Part shown: piece after piece, positions 1 to 7,799 of the stretch | How the letters are laid out: each line of letters begins with the position of its first letter | How positions within the stretch are numbered: position 1 is the first letter of the stretch | Assembly (NCBI GenBank): GCA_027013145.1 | Contig: JALUXX010000058.1 | Span: 1-37,251, forward strand | Source: Gammaproteobacteria bacterium | GTDB lineage: Bacteria; Pseudomonadota; Gammaproteobacteria; 21-64-14 | Direction: 5' to 3' | Length of the DNA stretch: 37,251 bases | Notes under the pieces: generated by a model | Told to the model about the DNA's origin: nothing | The model's database searches: none | The model's input: the letters and a program-made list of their open reading frames with translations, nothing else | Position numbers and translations under genes: made by a program

Positions 1-160
1 GGTGTTCTATAACCGTCAGCGGCGTCATTCCCATGTTGGGCAGATGGCTCCGCTGGCATTCGAGGCGGCCAACCTGGCTGCCGGCTAATGGTCCGTTAAA
101 CCGGGGAAACTTCAATCTGTCCCCTTTTGCTGTCCCCTTTTGTCCCGGCAGCGCGTCGAG
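1..160 (+). mobile_element. Right end of an IS3-type insertion sequence (partial, boundary approximate)
   Basis: The left edge holds the last codons of a transposase (2-88) followed by about 70 bases of apparent non-coding IS end. At 117-129 and 130-142 there is an exact tandem 13-base direct repeat, CTGTCCCCTTTTG. The minus-strand glycosylase reading frame runs straight into this segment, so the insertion appears to have replaced the true 3' end of that gene. I cannot place the terminal inverted repeat because the other end is outside the window; 160 is an estimate. Confidence 0.6.
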
Positions 161-1021
161 GAGCAGGTGTAAGTAGATCAGGCCGGCGTACGGTCGCCAG
201 GGCGTCAGCACACGCTGCACGCCGGCGTAATCCAAAGGCCGCCGCCGGTGCAGCCAGCGGGCCAAGTGGTTCCGCGCGCCGACGTCGTCGCCGGGAAAGA
301 CGTGGGTGCGCCCGAACCCGCGCAGCAGCACGTACTCCGCGCTCCAGCGGCCGATACCCCGCAACGCACACAAACGGGCCACGGCCGCGGCGTCGTCCTC
401 GGCAGCGAGGCCATCGAGATCGACCACGCCGTCGGCCACGGCGCGCGCCAGCTCGAGCAGGGCCTGCGCCTTGTGCCGGCTGAAGCCGAGCGTACGCAGA
501 CTGTCCGGTCGGTGCCGCGCCAGTTCCGACGGCACAGGAAAGGCGTATGCGTCATCGGCGGCGTGTGCACCGAAGCGCAGCGCCAGGCGGTTGAGCAGCA
601 GGATACCGACGTCGAGACTGAGCTGCTGGCAGGCGATGGCGTTGGTCAACGCCTCGAACGGCGTGGTAAACCGCGGCGGTTTGAGACCGCGGAAACGCCG
701 AGCGAGCGGCGCCAACCGTGGATCGCCCGCGGCGAAGGCGTGAAACCCGTCGAGGTCGATGTCCAGCCCCAACAGGCGCAGCAGCGCACCCGTCACCGCC
801 GCCTCGATATTGCGGGTGCCGCGTGCGGCCTGGACGTCGACGGCCAGCCGCGGCGTCTCCACCGGCCCGGTCTGAGTGACCTCGATCTGCGCGACGACCC
901 TACCGATCGGAAGAACGCGCCGGTAGCGGCGGCCGTCCCACCGGTCCAGGAGATTGTGCGCCCGACGGCGCAGCGCCCACACCGTGAAGTCCAACCGGAA
1001 GGGTGGACGGGGTTCCAGCAT
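1..1021 (-). CDS. alkA: DNA-3-methyladenine glycosylase II (AlkA-like), 3' end replaced by IS sequence
   Basis: This base-excision-repair glycosylase would remove alkylated purines. From the ATG at 1021 the product has an N-terminal AlkA_N-like domain (about residues 1-110), then the helix-hairpin-helix DNA glycosylase fold with NAIACQQLS (about 128-136) and GIGRWSAEY (222-230). The catalytic aspartate is the second D of PGDD, residue 246, matching E. coli AlkA Asp238. The family ends soon after a WRxYA motif; here WRPYAGLIYLHLLLD is followed by sequence encoded by the neighbouring IS end, and the frame stays open to base 1, so the native terminus is lost. An alternative GTG start lies six codons upstream at 1039. 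The gene sits 49 bases downstream of the oxidoreductase stop on the same strand, so the two may be co-transcribed. Confidence 0.82.
   Translation of the reverse strand, partial: MLEPRPPFRLDFTVWALRRRAHNLLDRWDGRRYRRVLPIGRVVAQIEVTQTGPVETPRLAVDVQAARGTRNIEAAVTGALLRLLGLDIDLDGFHAFAAGDPRLAPLARRFRGLKPPRFTTPFEALTNAIACQQLSLDVGILLLNRLALRFGAHAADDAYAFPVPSELARHRPDSLRTLGFSRHKAQALLELARAVADGVVDLDGLAAEDDAAAVARLCALRGIGRWSAEYVLLRGFGRTHVFPGDDVGARNHLARWLHRRRPLDYAGVQRVLTPWRPYAGLIYLHLLLDALPGQKGTAKGDRLKFPRFNGPLAGSQVGRLECQRSHLPNMGMTPLTVIEH
2..88 (+). CDS. Transposase C-terminal fragment, IS3-family OrfB type (truncated by window edge)
   Basis: Only the last 28 residues are present and they end at a TAA at 86-88. They contain FYNRQRRHS followed by a PLAFE segment, the typical end of the IS3-family integrase-core transposase (usually FYN.RR.H..LG..SP..FE). 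The protein would catalyse copy-out/paste-in transposition. The catalytic DDE residues lie outside the window, so activity cannot be judged. Confidence 0.8.
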   Translation: MFYNRQRRHSHVGQMAPLAFEAANLAAG

Positions 1022-1069
1022 GAATCGGTAGTGCGCCACGCGCGCTCTCGACCGGCGCGCCGCCGGACC

Positions 1070-2251
1070 TCAAGCCGTGATGCGGCCCCGCAGCGCGTGC
1101 GGGTCGAGCGTCTCGCGCGCGGCGATCAGCGCCCGCGCTGCGGGCACGCGGTCCCACACATTCCACAGCAGCACCCCGCGCACTCGGCCGTCCCGCAGGT
1201 AATAGACGACTCCCTTGCGGAAGGGCTCGTGCCAGTCCTCGACGATTTCCATGGCGCCGCCGAACTCACCAACCGCCTCGTAGCCGAGATCGAACAGGTC
1301 GGAATAGAAGTACGGCAGATGCTCGTACCGATCGGAGCGACCCGCCATATTTCGGCCCGCTACGGTTCCCATCGCGTTGGCGTTGTCCTCGTGCTCGACC
1401 CGGCGCCGCATGTCCAGCGTGGGACTGTAGACATTGGCGACGTCACCCGCGGCGTAGATGTCGGGGTGGGAGGTGCGTAAAAACGCGTCGACCCGGATGC
1501 CGTTGTCCACCTCGAGGCCGAGCGCCTCGGCCAGCCCGGTCTCCGGTACGATGCCGATACCGGCAATTGCCGCGTCCGCCCTCACTGCCGCACCGTCGCC
1601 GGTGGTCACGATGATCGATGCGCCGCTGTGCTGCAGGTCCGTGACGGATTCGCTCGGAAACAGCCTGACGCCCCGATCACGGTAGTAGTCGTTCAGAAAA
1701 GCGGAAAGGGCCGGCGGATAGATCCGCGCACCGATGCCGGATTCCGGGAACACCATGCTCACCGCACAGCCGTTTCCGGACAGCGCCGCGGCAAGCTCCG
1801 AACCGATGAAGCCGCCGCCGATGACGATGAACTCGGCTTGACGATCGCATAGCGCACGCGCGCGCTGGTAATCTTCGAGTGTTCGGAAGTAGATGACGTC
1901 GTCATCGGGGAAGGGCAGATGTCGGGGTGTGCCGCCGGTCGCGAGCAGCAGCTTCCGATAAACGTGGACATCGCCGCGGCTGTCCCGGACAGTGTGCGCG
2001 GAGGCGTCGCCGTCCAATGCCCGCGTTTCCAGGCGGAGATCGACACCGGCCGTTTCCGTCTTGCGCCAGATCGTCTCCAGCGGTTTGCCGGCCCAGAGTT
2101 TCTTCGACAGCGGCGGGCGATCGTAGGGCGGGTACCGCTCGGCGCTCAGGACGGTGATGCTTCCGGTGGGGTCCGATTCACGGATACCGCGGACCGCCGC
2201 ATCCGCCGTCATGCCGCCCCCGACGATCAGATAATCGGATACCCTCTCCAT
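1070..2251 (-). CDS. FAD-dependent pyridine nucleotide-disulfide oxidoreductase (ferredoxin/rubredoxin reductase or AIF type)
   Basis: A 393-residue flavoprotein expected to pass electrons from NAD(P)H to a small redox partner. An N-terminal FAD-binding Rossmann motif (LIVGGGMTADAAVRGI) starts near residue 8, PPYDRPPLSK follows near 42, a second Rossmann motif for NAD(P)H (FIVIGGGFIGSELAAAL) lies near 145, and the family FAD motif IYAAGDVAN is near 275. The C-terminal part ends with LLWNVWDRVPAAR, as in bacterial rubredoxin/ferredoxin reductases. I chose the ATG at 2251 because GAGAGG precedes it by about eight bases and the FAD motif begins right after it. The frame is open upstream to 2770, but that extension shows no domain. 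The partner protein is not in the window. Confidence 0.85.
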   Translation of the reverse strand: MERVSDYLIVGGGMTADAAVRGIRESDPTGSITVLSAERYPPYDRPPLSKKLWAGKPLETIWRKTETAGVDLRLETRALDGDASAHTVRDSRGDVHVYRKLLLATGGTPRHLPFPDDDVIYFRTLEDYQRARALCDRQAEFIVIGGGFIGSELAAALSGNGCAVSMVFPESGIGARIYPPALSAFLNDYYRDRGVRLFPSESVTDLQHSGASIIVTTGDGAAVRADAAIAGIGIVPETGLAEALGLEVDNGIRVDAFLRTSHPDIYAAGDVANVYSPTLDMRRRVEHEDNANAMGTVAGRNMAGRSDRYEHLPYFYSDLFDLGYEAVGEFGGAMEIVEDWHEPFRKGVVYYLRDGRVRGVLLWNVWDRVPAARALIAARETLDPHALRGRITA

Positions 2252-2903
2252 AGGTGAACCTCTCGCAATGCGCGACACGCCGACGACCTGGCGGGGACGC
2301 CCTGCAACCGCGATCCCACCACGGGCTGGACCAGGCAGATGGTGAAAAGGCGTCCCCAGAGTGTAGACATCCAGCTCCGCGAACGCCACCAATTCCGTGG
2401 TCGGGATGTCGGTTTCGGCCCCGGCGCGCCGGTTCGCCGCCACGCGAGGGCGCGTCGGATTGTCGGCGGTCGTCTGCTGGGTCTCTGGTTCGTAGTTCCA
2501 GTGCAGTAATTCCACACCGAACCTGTCGCGTTCCCCGGCCGTTGAACCTTCTCGATGCGGGGTTTTTTGGTAAAGAGAGTTGATGAAAGCCTTCGTCATC
2601 GGCGTACCGCGTTTGCCTGGAGCGGAGAAGATCGAGATCGCTGACGCTGCGCTGACCCACGTTCTCCGATGGGGTTCACTCGCGGAACTCATCATTGAGG
2701 GGGGCTCGAAAACCGCAGTTGTACCGGGGGCGGAGGGGTCTGTGTCGACCTTTCGCTTGACTGCGATCAAGGGCCGCTGCGGGGCGCCTGTTATACTGGT
2801 TCCGCTCCGGTTTCTTCGGAGTCGGCTGGAACCGACAAGGTGGCGTGGCGCAGCCTGGGATGGGCGCGCGGGCGCTCAGGGTTCCCCGCGGGAGGTCATC
2901 GCG
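2252..2903. other. Intergenic region between divergent oxidoreductase and GST genes
   Basis: About 650 bases separate two divergently transcribed genes. Open frames exist on both strands (plus 2580-2903 in frame with the GST; minus 2252-2770 in frame with the oxidoreductase), but neither shows a recognisable domain or a good start. The only signal I can support is an extended -10 promoter for the GST at 2789-2797. Confidence 0.5.
2789..2797 (+). promoter_or_regulatory. Extended -10 promoter for the GST gene
   Basis: TG (2789-2790), one base, then TATACT (2792-2797) matches the sigma-70 extended -10 pattern TGnTATAAT with one mismatch. The corresponding -35 position is weak, as is usual for this promoter class. 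Transcription would start near 2804, giving a leader of about 100 bases before the GST ATG. Confidence 0.45.
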
Positions 2904-3536
2904 ATGCTTCTCTATGATGCGGACAGTCCCGGCCCGCGTTGTCTGCGGATGTTTCTGCTCGAGAAGGGAGTGGAGGTTCCGAGCGTCGTGATCGACGTGT
3001 TTTCGGGGGAGAATCGCCGTGAGGAATTTCTCAAGCTCAACCCCGCAGGGCAGACGCCGGCGCTCAAGATCGATGACGGTCGGGTGTTGGCGGAGTCGGT
3101 TGCGATCGCCGAGTATATCGAAGAGTTGTATCCGCGACCGTCGCTGATCGGATCCACAGCGGTCGAGCGTGCCGAGACCCGGCAGTGGTGGCGGCGGGTC
3201 GAACTCAATGTCACCGAGTTTATCCACAACGCCTATCATTATGCGGAAGGCCTGGAACGCTTCCGCGGACGTATACCCGTGGCGCCGGAGGCGGCGGACG
3301 GGCTCAAGCGTATCGCACGCGACCGTACAGCCTGGCTCGATCGTATGTTCGGCGACGGCCCCTTCCTCTGCGGGCAGCGGTTCACGGCCGCCGATATCTG
3401 GTTCTACGTCTGGCTCGAGTTTGGAGACGCGGTGGGTCAGCCGTTCGACCGGGCGCTCCCCCGGCTCGGGCCGTGGTTCGAGCGATTGCGCTCCCGTCCG
3501 AGCGCGGAGCGCAGCCGGCGGCCGTTTCGAGCTTGA
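2904..3536 (+). CDS. Glutathione S-transferase family protein
   Basis: A 210-residue cytosolic GST-fold protein, the usual length for the family. The N-terminal thioredoxin-like domain (residues 1-75) has NPAGQTPALKIDDG, with the cis-proline loop that contacts glutathione, and LAESVAIAEYIEE, with the conserved Glu-Ser pair. The C-terminal helical domain holds GPFLCGQRFTAADIWFYVW, the hydrophobic staple and N-capping region. The ATG at 2904 is preceded by GGAGG at 2891-2895, which decides the start over the upstream in-frame codon at 2580. The class and substrate cannot be told. The neighbours (oxidoreductase, hemerythrin protein) suggest detoxification or redox stress. Confidence 0.88.
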   Translation: MLLYDADSPGPRCLRMFLLEKGVEVPSVVIDVFSGENRREEFLKLNPAGQTPALKIDDGRVLAESVAIAEYIEELYPRPSLIGSTAVERAETRQWWRRVELNVTEFIHNAYHYAEGLERFRGRIPVAPEAADGLKRIARDRTAWLDRMFGDGPFLCGQRFTAADIWFYVWLEFGDAVGQPFDRALPRLGPWFERLRSRPSAERSRRPFRA

Positions 3537-3625
3537 TGATCGCACATCTTCTGCGCGGCTTGACCGCGGCGGATGATCGCAGCCCTCGCGAAGGGTCGAC
3601 CGGTCGCGGCCCGGGGTAATCGGCG

Positions 3626-4546
3626 ATGACGAATGCGCCCGATCATCCGGCCGGCTTGCGGCTTTTGCTCGAACGGGTATACGACGCTCGGGAGATCCGT
3701 GAGAAGTTCTCGGCCTGGCACGCCCCGCGGCTCAACCGGTGGGAGCGCGTGCGGGCGGTCGCCGGGGCGGCGCTATGTGAATGCTTGCAGCCGGCTCGGA
3801 TCGCCCGCCGGGAGTTGCCGACGGGCGAGTCGTGCTGGTTCGCCCCCGGCGTTCGCTGGCGGGTCCGCGACGTGGATCCCGCATGTCGGATTGCCGTGGC
3901 ACCCCACGCGGGCCCCGCCGCGGAGGCCGATTTCCCGCCGCCGGCGCGCTCCCATTGGCTCGACGATGCGGAGCGGGTCGCGGTCGCGGGCAAGGGCGAT
4001 TGGGCGCGGACATTGGCCGGGATGCAGGAAGGGGGCAGCGTCCTGATCCACGGGCGGGGCGATCCGGCCGCGGCCGTTGCCGATGCCTTCCGACGTACCT
4101 GCGGACGGCTTGGCTGGCATCCCCTGTGGTCGGATGGAGAGGACTATATTGCCTGGGCGGCGCGCGTGCCCGAGGCGATTGCGCTCGCCGATTATCTGGG
4201 CCGCGATCATGCCCTGATCGAGGCGGCGCTGGCGCGTCATCGGCAGGGGGACCCGCTGGGGTTGCAATGGGCGCTGTTCATGCTCGAGCGGCACATGCAA
4301 CTCGAGGAGACATTTCTTTTCGATATCTACCGCAGGCGGGGCGGCAGCGCGCGACGCATCGCCGAACTCGAGCGCGAGCATGCGCTGGTGCGGGAAGATC
4401 GGGCGCGCCTCACCAGGCCCCAGACGCTGCGCCGATTCTGGCGCATCCTCGAAGCCCATGACGAGAAAGAGGAATCGCTGATTTATCCTCACCTCACCGC
4501 GGAGGAGGACCTTCTGGTGCGGGCGATGGTTTTTCGAGCCCGCTGA
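3626..4546 (+). CDS. Hemerythrin (HHE)-domain protein with uncharacterised N-terminal region
   Basis: The last 120 or so residues of this 306-residue protein form a four-helix HHE domain. The expected ligands are visible in order: GRDHALIEAAL, ERHMQLEETFLF, EREHALVRED and EAHDEKEESLIYPHL, giving the His/Glu pattern of a non-heme di-iron centre. Such proteins bind O2 or NO or sense redox state. The first 185 residues are not recognisable to me; they are rich in Arg and Ala, and a stretch near SVLIHGRGDPAAAV could be a small alpha/beta domain, faintly like DUF2249. No signal peptide or membrane segment is present, so it is probably cytoplasmic. It lies 89 bases after the GST on the same strand. 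Confidence 0.78.
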   Translation: MTNAPDHPAGLRLLLERVYDAREIREKFSAWHAPRLNRWERVRAVAGAALCECLQPARIARRELPTGESCWFAPGVRWRVRDVDPACRIAVAPHAGPAAEADFPPPARSHWLDDAERVAVAGKGDWARTLAGMQEGGSVLIHGRGDPAAAVADAFRRTCGRLGWHPLWSDGEDYIAWAARVPEAIALADYLGRDHALIEAALARHRQGDPLGLQWALFMLERHMQLEETFLFDIYRRRGGSARRIAELEREHALVREDRARLTRPQTLRRFWRILEAHDEKEESLIYPHLTAEEDLLVRAMVFRAR

Positions 4547-4634
4547 AGCGGATGCGGCCGCTGCGCCATGGCCTCGGCGATCGCCCGCACGGCGCGGCGG
4601 ACGCAGATGGCCCTTTGTCCGTGTCCCGGTGCCC

Positions 4635-5273
4635 ATGGATGAGATCGGTATGAGACGACAGCCGCAGCCGCACGGGCGGTCGGGTCATCCCGCAGCCGAA
4701 GCGGCCGCCAGAAAAGACGAGCCGATCGGCCGCGAGCCGCATCGCTCGGCAGTGTATACGATCGGCCATTCGAACCGTCCGCTGGACGAATTCGTACAGT
4801 TGCTCCGGGCGCATGGACTGGTGTACGTCGCGGATGTGCGGACCATTCCGCGTTCGCGGCGCAACCCGCAGTTCGGTCGCGAAACGTTGCCTGCGGAACT
4901 GGCTGCGGCCGACATCCAATACCGGCATTTTCCGGAGTTGGGCGGCCTGCGCCGGCCGCGGCCGGACTCACCCAATACGGCCTGGCGGAACGCCTCGTTC
5001 CGAGGCTACGCCGATTACATGCAGACGGCGTCTTTTTCCAGAGGATTACAGGCGCTTTTGGATCTCGCGGGCAGCTCAAGCGGCCTGGTGCTGATGTGCG
5101 CGGAAGCGGTCCCCTGGCGTTGTCATCGCTCGCTGATCGCCGACGCGTTGACTGTGCGCGGCGTGCCCGTGCAGCACGTGATCGGCGCCGGCGCGGCGCG
5201 GCCGCACGTCCTGACGCCGTGGGCGCGCGTGGAAGGTGTGGTCCTGACCTATCCTTCGGCTGAGTCCGACTAG
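4635..5273 (+). CDS. DUF488 family protein
   Basis: This cytoplasmic protein of about 212 residues belongs to the DUF488 family, whose biochemical role is not established. Signature segments are VYTIGHSNRPLDEF near residue 37, DVRTIPRSRRNPQF with its basic loop, the FPELGG segment, and MCAEAVPWRCHRSLIADAL, the hallmark Cys...CHRS motif. The start is uncertain: GTG at 4629, ATG at 4635 and ATG at 4650 are all in frame and none has a strong ribosome site, and the first 35 residues lie outside the domain. DUF488 genes often neighbour stress or redox genes, as here, but I infer no specific function. Confidence 0.82.
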   Translation: MDEIGMRRQPQPHGRSGHPAAEAAARKDEPIGREPHRSAVYTIGHSNRPLDEFVQLLRAHGLVYVADVRTIPRSRRNPQFGRETLPAELAAADIQYRHFPELGGLRRPRPDSPNTAWRNASFRGYADYMQTASFSRGLQALLDLAGSSSGLVLMCAEAVPWRCHRSLIADALTVRGVPVQHVIGAGAARPHVLTPWARVEGVVLTYPSAESD

Positions 5274-5297
5274 AAGCTGTGTAAAAGAACAAAAGAG

Positions 5298-5359
5298 AAC
5301 AAAAGGGGGACAGATTTATTTGAGCGGTCGCTCAAATAAATCTGTCCCCCCCTTTTGTT
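5298..5359. repeat. Long near-perfect palindrome of the GGGGACAGATTTATTT type
   Basis: Arms of about 29 bases flank a 2-base centre at 5327-5328; the right arm has two extra C residues in its C run. The core is GGGGACAGATTTATTT at 5306-5321 and its complement at 5334-5349. It sits between the convergent DUF488 and EamA genes, so it could also act as a two-way terminator, since the right arm is followed by TTTTGTTTCG. The arm resembles the IS-end segment at 115-142 (ATCTGTCCCC then TTTTG). Such palindromes recur in gammaproteobacterial genomes and are often associated with IS200-like REP transposases (RAYT); that link is inference here. Confidence 0.75.
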
Positions 5360-5385
5360 TCGTTTCGGGCGCTGCGGCGCGTCGC

Positions 5386-6351
5386 TCAGCCCGTGTCCCG
5401 CGCGGCGGCTACGGCGGCGGCCTGGGCCGGCGCCGCGACGGGCTGGGGAGGCGGACGGCGCTGCAGGGATACGGTCGTGACGCCGGCGAGGACCAGCGCC
5501 GCGCCGCCGAGCTGGACCGCGGTCAGGGGTTCTCCGAGGAAGACCGCCGCCAGTACGAGGGTCGATACGGGGCCGATCGCGCCGATCATGGAGGCGGTGC
5601 GCGCGCCCACGCGACGGATGCCCGCGGCGAGCAGGAAGGCGGGCAGGACGGTGGACACCAGCGCCATCGCCAGGGCGAGCAGGTAGACCGGCCGCGGCTG
5701 CACCAGAGCGGCCGGCGGGTGGGTGGCGAAGAACTGAATCACCGCGGCGATGGAGGAGACCGTCATCACGTAGGCGGTGAGGCGCAGGGTGCCGATGCGG
5801 TGCAGCAGTTCGCCGCTGCCCACGAGATAGACGGCATAGGCGAAGGCGCTGGCGAAGACCAGTGCCGTGCCGAGAGGGATGTTGCCGCCTTCGACCCGCA
5901 GGTCGTGCAGGAAGACGACGGCGATGCCCGCGTAGCTCAGCAGCAAGGCGCCGATCTCGGGCCGGCGGATGGGGCGGCGGTCGCGCACCCGCGTGATGAG
6001 GACCACCAGCGTCGGGTAGATGAAGAGCACGAGGCGCTCCAGGCCGGCGCTGACGTACTGCAGGCCGAGGAAGTCGAACAGGCTCGCCAGATAGAAGCCC
6101 CCCAGGCCCAAAAACCCGACCGCGAGCCACTGACGCGCGTCGAGGCGCGGCGCGCGGGCGCGGCGGGACCACAGGGCCGCGATCAGGAAGAAGGGCAGCG
6201 ACAGGAGCATGCGCAACGCCAGCAGGGTCACCGCGTCCACGGAGTAACGGTAGGCGAGCTTGACGAAGATCGCCTTGGCCGAGAAGGCGACGGCGGCGAA
6301 CAAAACGAGCGCGGCGCCGGCGAATCGATCGCTGCGGGAAATCGGCTGCAC
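5386..6351 (-). CDS. EamA/DMT-family transporter
   Basis: A 321-residue inner-membrane protein with ten predicted membrane segments arranged as two EamA repeats. The first repeat begins with GAALVLFAAVAFSAKAIFVK and continues through LERLVLFIYPTLVVLI. The second runs from LGTALVFASAFAYAVYLV to LVLAAVFLGEPLTAVQLGG, the conserved EamA ending. Members export amino acids, metabolites or nucleotide sugars; the substrate cannot be deduced. The start is a GTG at 6351 with AGGGGG about eight bases upstream. The C-terminal tail is Ala/Pro-rich and cytoplasmic. It converges on the DUF488 gene across the palindrome. Confidence 0.88.
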   Translation of the reverse strand: MQPISRSDRFAGAALVLFAAVAFSAKAIFVKLAYRYSVDAVTLLALRMLLSLPFFLIAALWSRRARAPRLDARQWLAVGFLGLGGFYLASLFDFLGLQYVSAGLERLVLFIYPTLVVLITRVRDRRPIRRPEIGALLLSYAGIAVVFLHDLRVEGGNIPLGTALVFASAFAYAVYLVGSGELLHRIGTLRLTAYVMTVSSIAAVIQFFATHPPAALVQPRPVYLLALAMALVSTVLPAFLLAAGIRRVGARTASMIGAIGPVSTLVLAAVFLGEPLTAVQLGGAALVLAGVTTVSLQRRPPPQPVAAPAQAAAVAAARDTG

Positions 6352-6835
6352 GTTGCGGACCCCCTGCGGGCGTGGCGGGTCCGGGATCAGGGCAAGGCGG
6401 GCCGCGTCACGGACCCGCGGCTGCCTTGCTGGTGTACCGAAACTACCTGCGCAAGCCGCCGCGGCCGGTGGGTTTCACCAGCCACAGTCGACGGATGCGA
6501 AGCTGCCCGGCACGGTGGGACATGACCGGACTATAGGCGGGCCGGGGTCGTGGTGTCAAACGGCGGCAGGGCCGGCGAATCCGTGTGCGTGGATTGCCGA
6601 CTCCTGTCCTCCGCGGCGTGCTCGGAGGCCGCGCGCCCCGCCGGTGGACGCGCGTGCCGCCCCTTTTCCTGTCCCGCGTCGCAGGCGCACCACCTTGGGG
6701 CGCGCAATGGACCGAACCGCCGCCGGGGCCTGTTACGGGTGTCGCGGGCCGACGAGGAGGGTTGCTGTCGCCGCGACGACGGAAGCTTCGGGATGAATCC
6801 ACGAGAGGGGGAAGAGGATCCGCGGAACACATCAT
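6352..6835. other. Intergenic region without a recognisable gene
   Basis: About 480 bases upstream of the EamA gene (minus) and of the decayed lipoprotein gene (plus). A 9-base inverted repeat, GCGGGTCCG at 6375-6383 and CGGACCCGC at 6410-6418, lies in what would be the EamA leader. I see no convincing promoter or RNA. Confidence 0.5.
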
Positions 6836-7304
6836 TTGAAGAAGCGGTTGCGCCGGGCGTTGCTGGCGGCGGCTGTTCTGCTGGCCGGCCGCGGCGGCGG
6901 GATCGAGGGGATCTATGCGGATCATACCGGGCCCGTCTCGATCAAGTTCGAGTCGGGCAAGGCCTACATGAAGACGCCGGGCGGGACCCTGCAGATCGAC
7001 TGCGAGGTGGACGGTGACCACGTCCTCCTCAAAGACCCCGCAGGGAAACCTGGTGCTGAACCGGCGGCACGACGGGTCGCTGTCCAGCCCCTGCGACCGG
7101 ATCCCGAACGGCCTCCAGGGCGCGCACCCGCGCGGCAGACTGAGCCCGATCCTTGGGGGCGGGGCGGACGGGCTGTCCGTCGGCCTCGGTATGTGGTCTG
7201 TGGACAAGGGTCGGGGCCGTTTCCGGGAGTTCGTGAGTCCCGATCGCGGCGGCATCTTCGGCCGGGCGTTGCAGCGCGCGGACTCATCAGGTATAAGCCG
7301 TTGA
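6836..7304 (+). pseudogene. Decayed small lipoprotein gene (frameshift, lipobox cysteine lost, TTG start)
   Basis: The reading frame begins KKRLRRALLAAAVLLAG, a lipoprotein signal, but the next codon is CGC (Arg) where TGC (Cys) is expected. The mature part has IEGIYADHTGPVSIKFES and QIDCEVDGDHVLLKDPAG, typical of small lipoproteins with a G.Y.....G..SI.F..GKA pattern. After DPAG the family continuation NLVLNRRHDGSLSS is found one frame over: removing one A from GGGAAACC at about 7038-7045 restores it. The start codon is TTG where AUG-Lys-Lys would be expected. Three independent lesions argue for a pseudogene rather than one sequencing error. After the shift the frame runs to a stop at 7304, far beyond the usual end, so the 3' boundary is approximate. 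Confidence 0.65.
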
Positions 7305-7333
7305 TCATAAAACTAATCTAACACTGTGGTTAC

Positions 7334-7363
7334 TTGACACCTCTTTCGGATCTGGCCTAGACT
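7334..7363 (+). promoter_or_regulatory. Sigma-70-like promoter of the nuo operon
   Basis: A perfect -35 TTGACA (7334-7339) is followed after 18 bases by TAGACT (7358-7363), four of six matches to the -10. Transcription would start near 7370, about 75 bases before nuoA. It is the best promoter match in the window and the only one seen just upstream of the 14-gene operon. Confidence 0.65.
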
Positions 7364-7442
7364 GCCCGGGCGCGTCGGGGGGGCGGCACCGAAGGGGTGC
7401 GGGCGCCGGATGGGGACGCGAACGGACGTGGGGAGCGTGCGC

Positions 7443-7799
7443 ATGCTGGAAGGCTACCTGCCGGTACTGATGTTTATCGTCGTCGGCCTGTTGGTCGGCT
7501 CGGTGGCGATCATGGCGGGTTTCGTGCTCGGCCGGCGCCGCCCGGATCCGGCCAAACTCTCCCCCTACGAGTGCGGCTTCGAGGCCTTCGAGGACTCGCG
7601 CACGAAGTTCGACGTGCGCTACTACCTCGTGGCCATCCTGTTCATCATCTTCGATCTGGAGATCGCCTTCCTGTTTCCCTGGGCGGTGGCGTTGCACCGC
7701 ATCGGGGTGTTCGGGCTGGCCGCGATGGGCCTGTTTCTGACCATCCTGGTGGTGGGTTTCGTCTATGAATGGAAGCGGGGGGCCTTGGAATGGGAATAG
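7443..7799 (+). CDS. nuoA: NADH-quinone oxidoreductase subunit A
   Basis: A membrane-arm subunit of complex I of 118 residues with three transmembrane helices (about residues 6-30, 60-82 and 88-108). The loop after helix 1 contains [24 protein letters not shown] in pieces, including the conserved Glu-Cys-Gly of the quinone-site loop, followed by [16 protein letters not shown] chose the ATG at 7443 because TGGGGAG precedes it at suitable spacing and the membrane helix starts at once; an in-frame ATG at 7410 would add 11 residues not typical of the family. It is the first gene of the nuo operon and overlaps nuoB by 10 bases. Confidence 0.95.
   Translation: MLEGYLPVLMFIVVGLLVGSVAIMAGFVLGRRRPDPAKLSPYECGFEAFEDSRTKFDVRYYLVAILFIIFDLEIAFLFPWAVALHRIGVFGLAAMGLFLTILVVGFVYEWKRGALEWE

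Noticed and set aside
2757-2797. TTGACT at 2757-2762 paired with TATACT as a normal promoter
   Set aside because: The spacer would be 29 bases; the extended -10 reading explains TATACT better.
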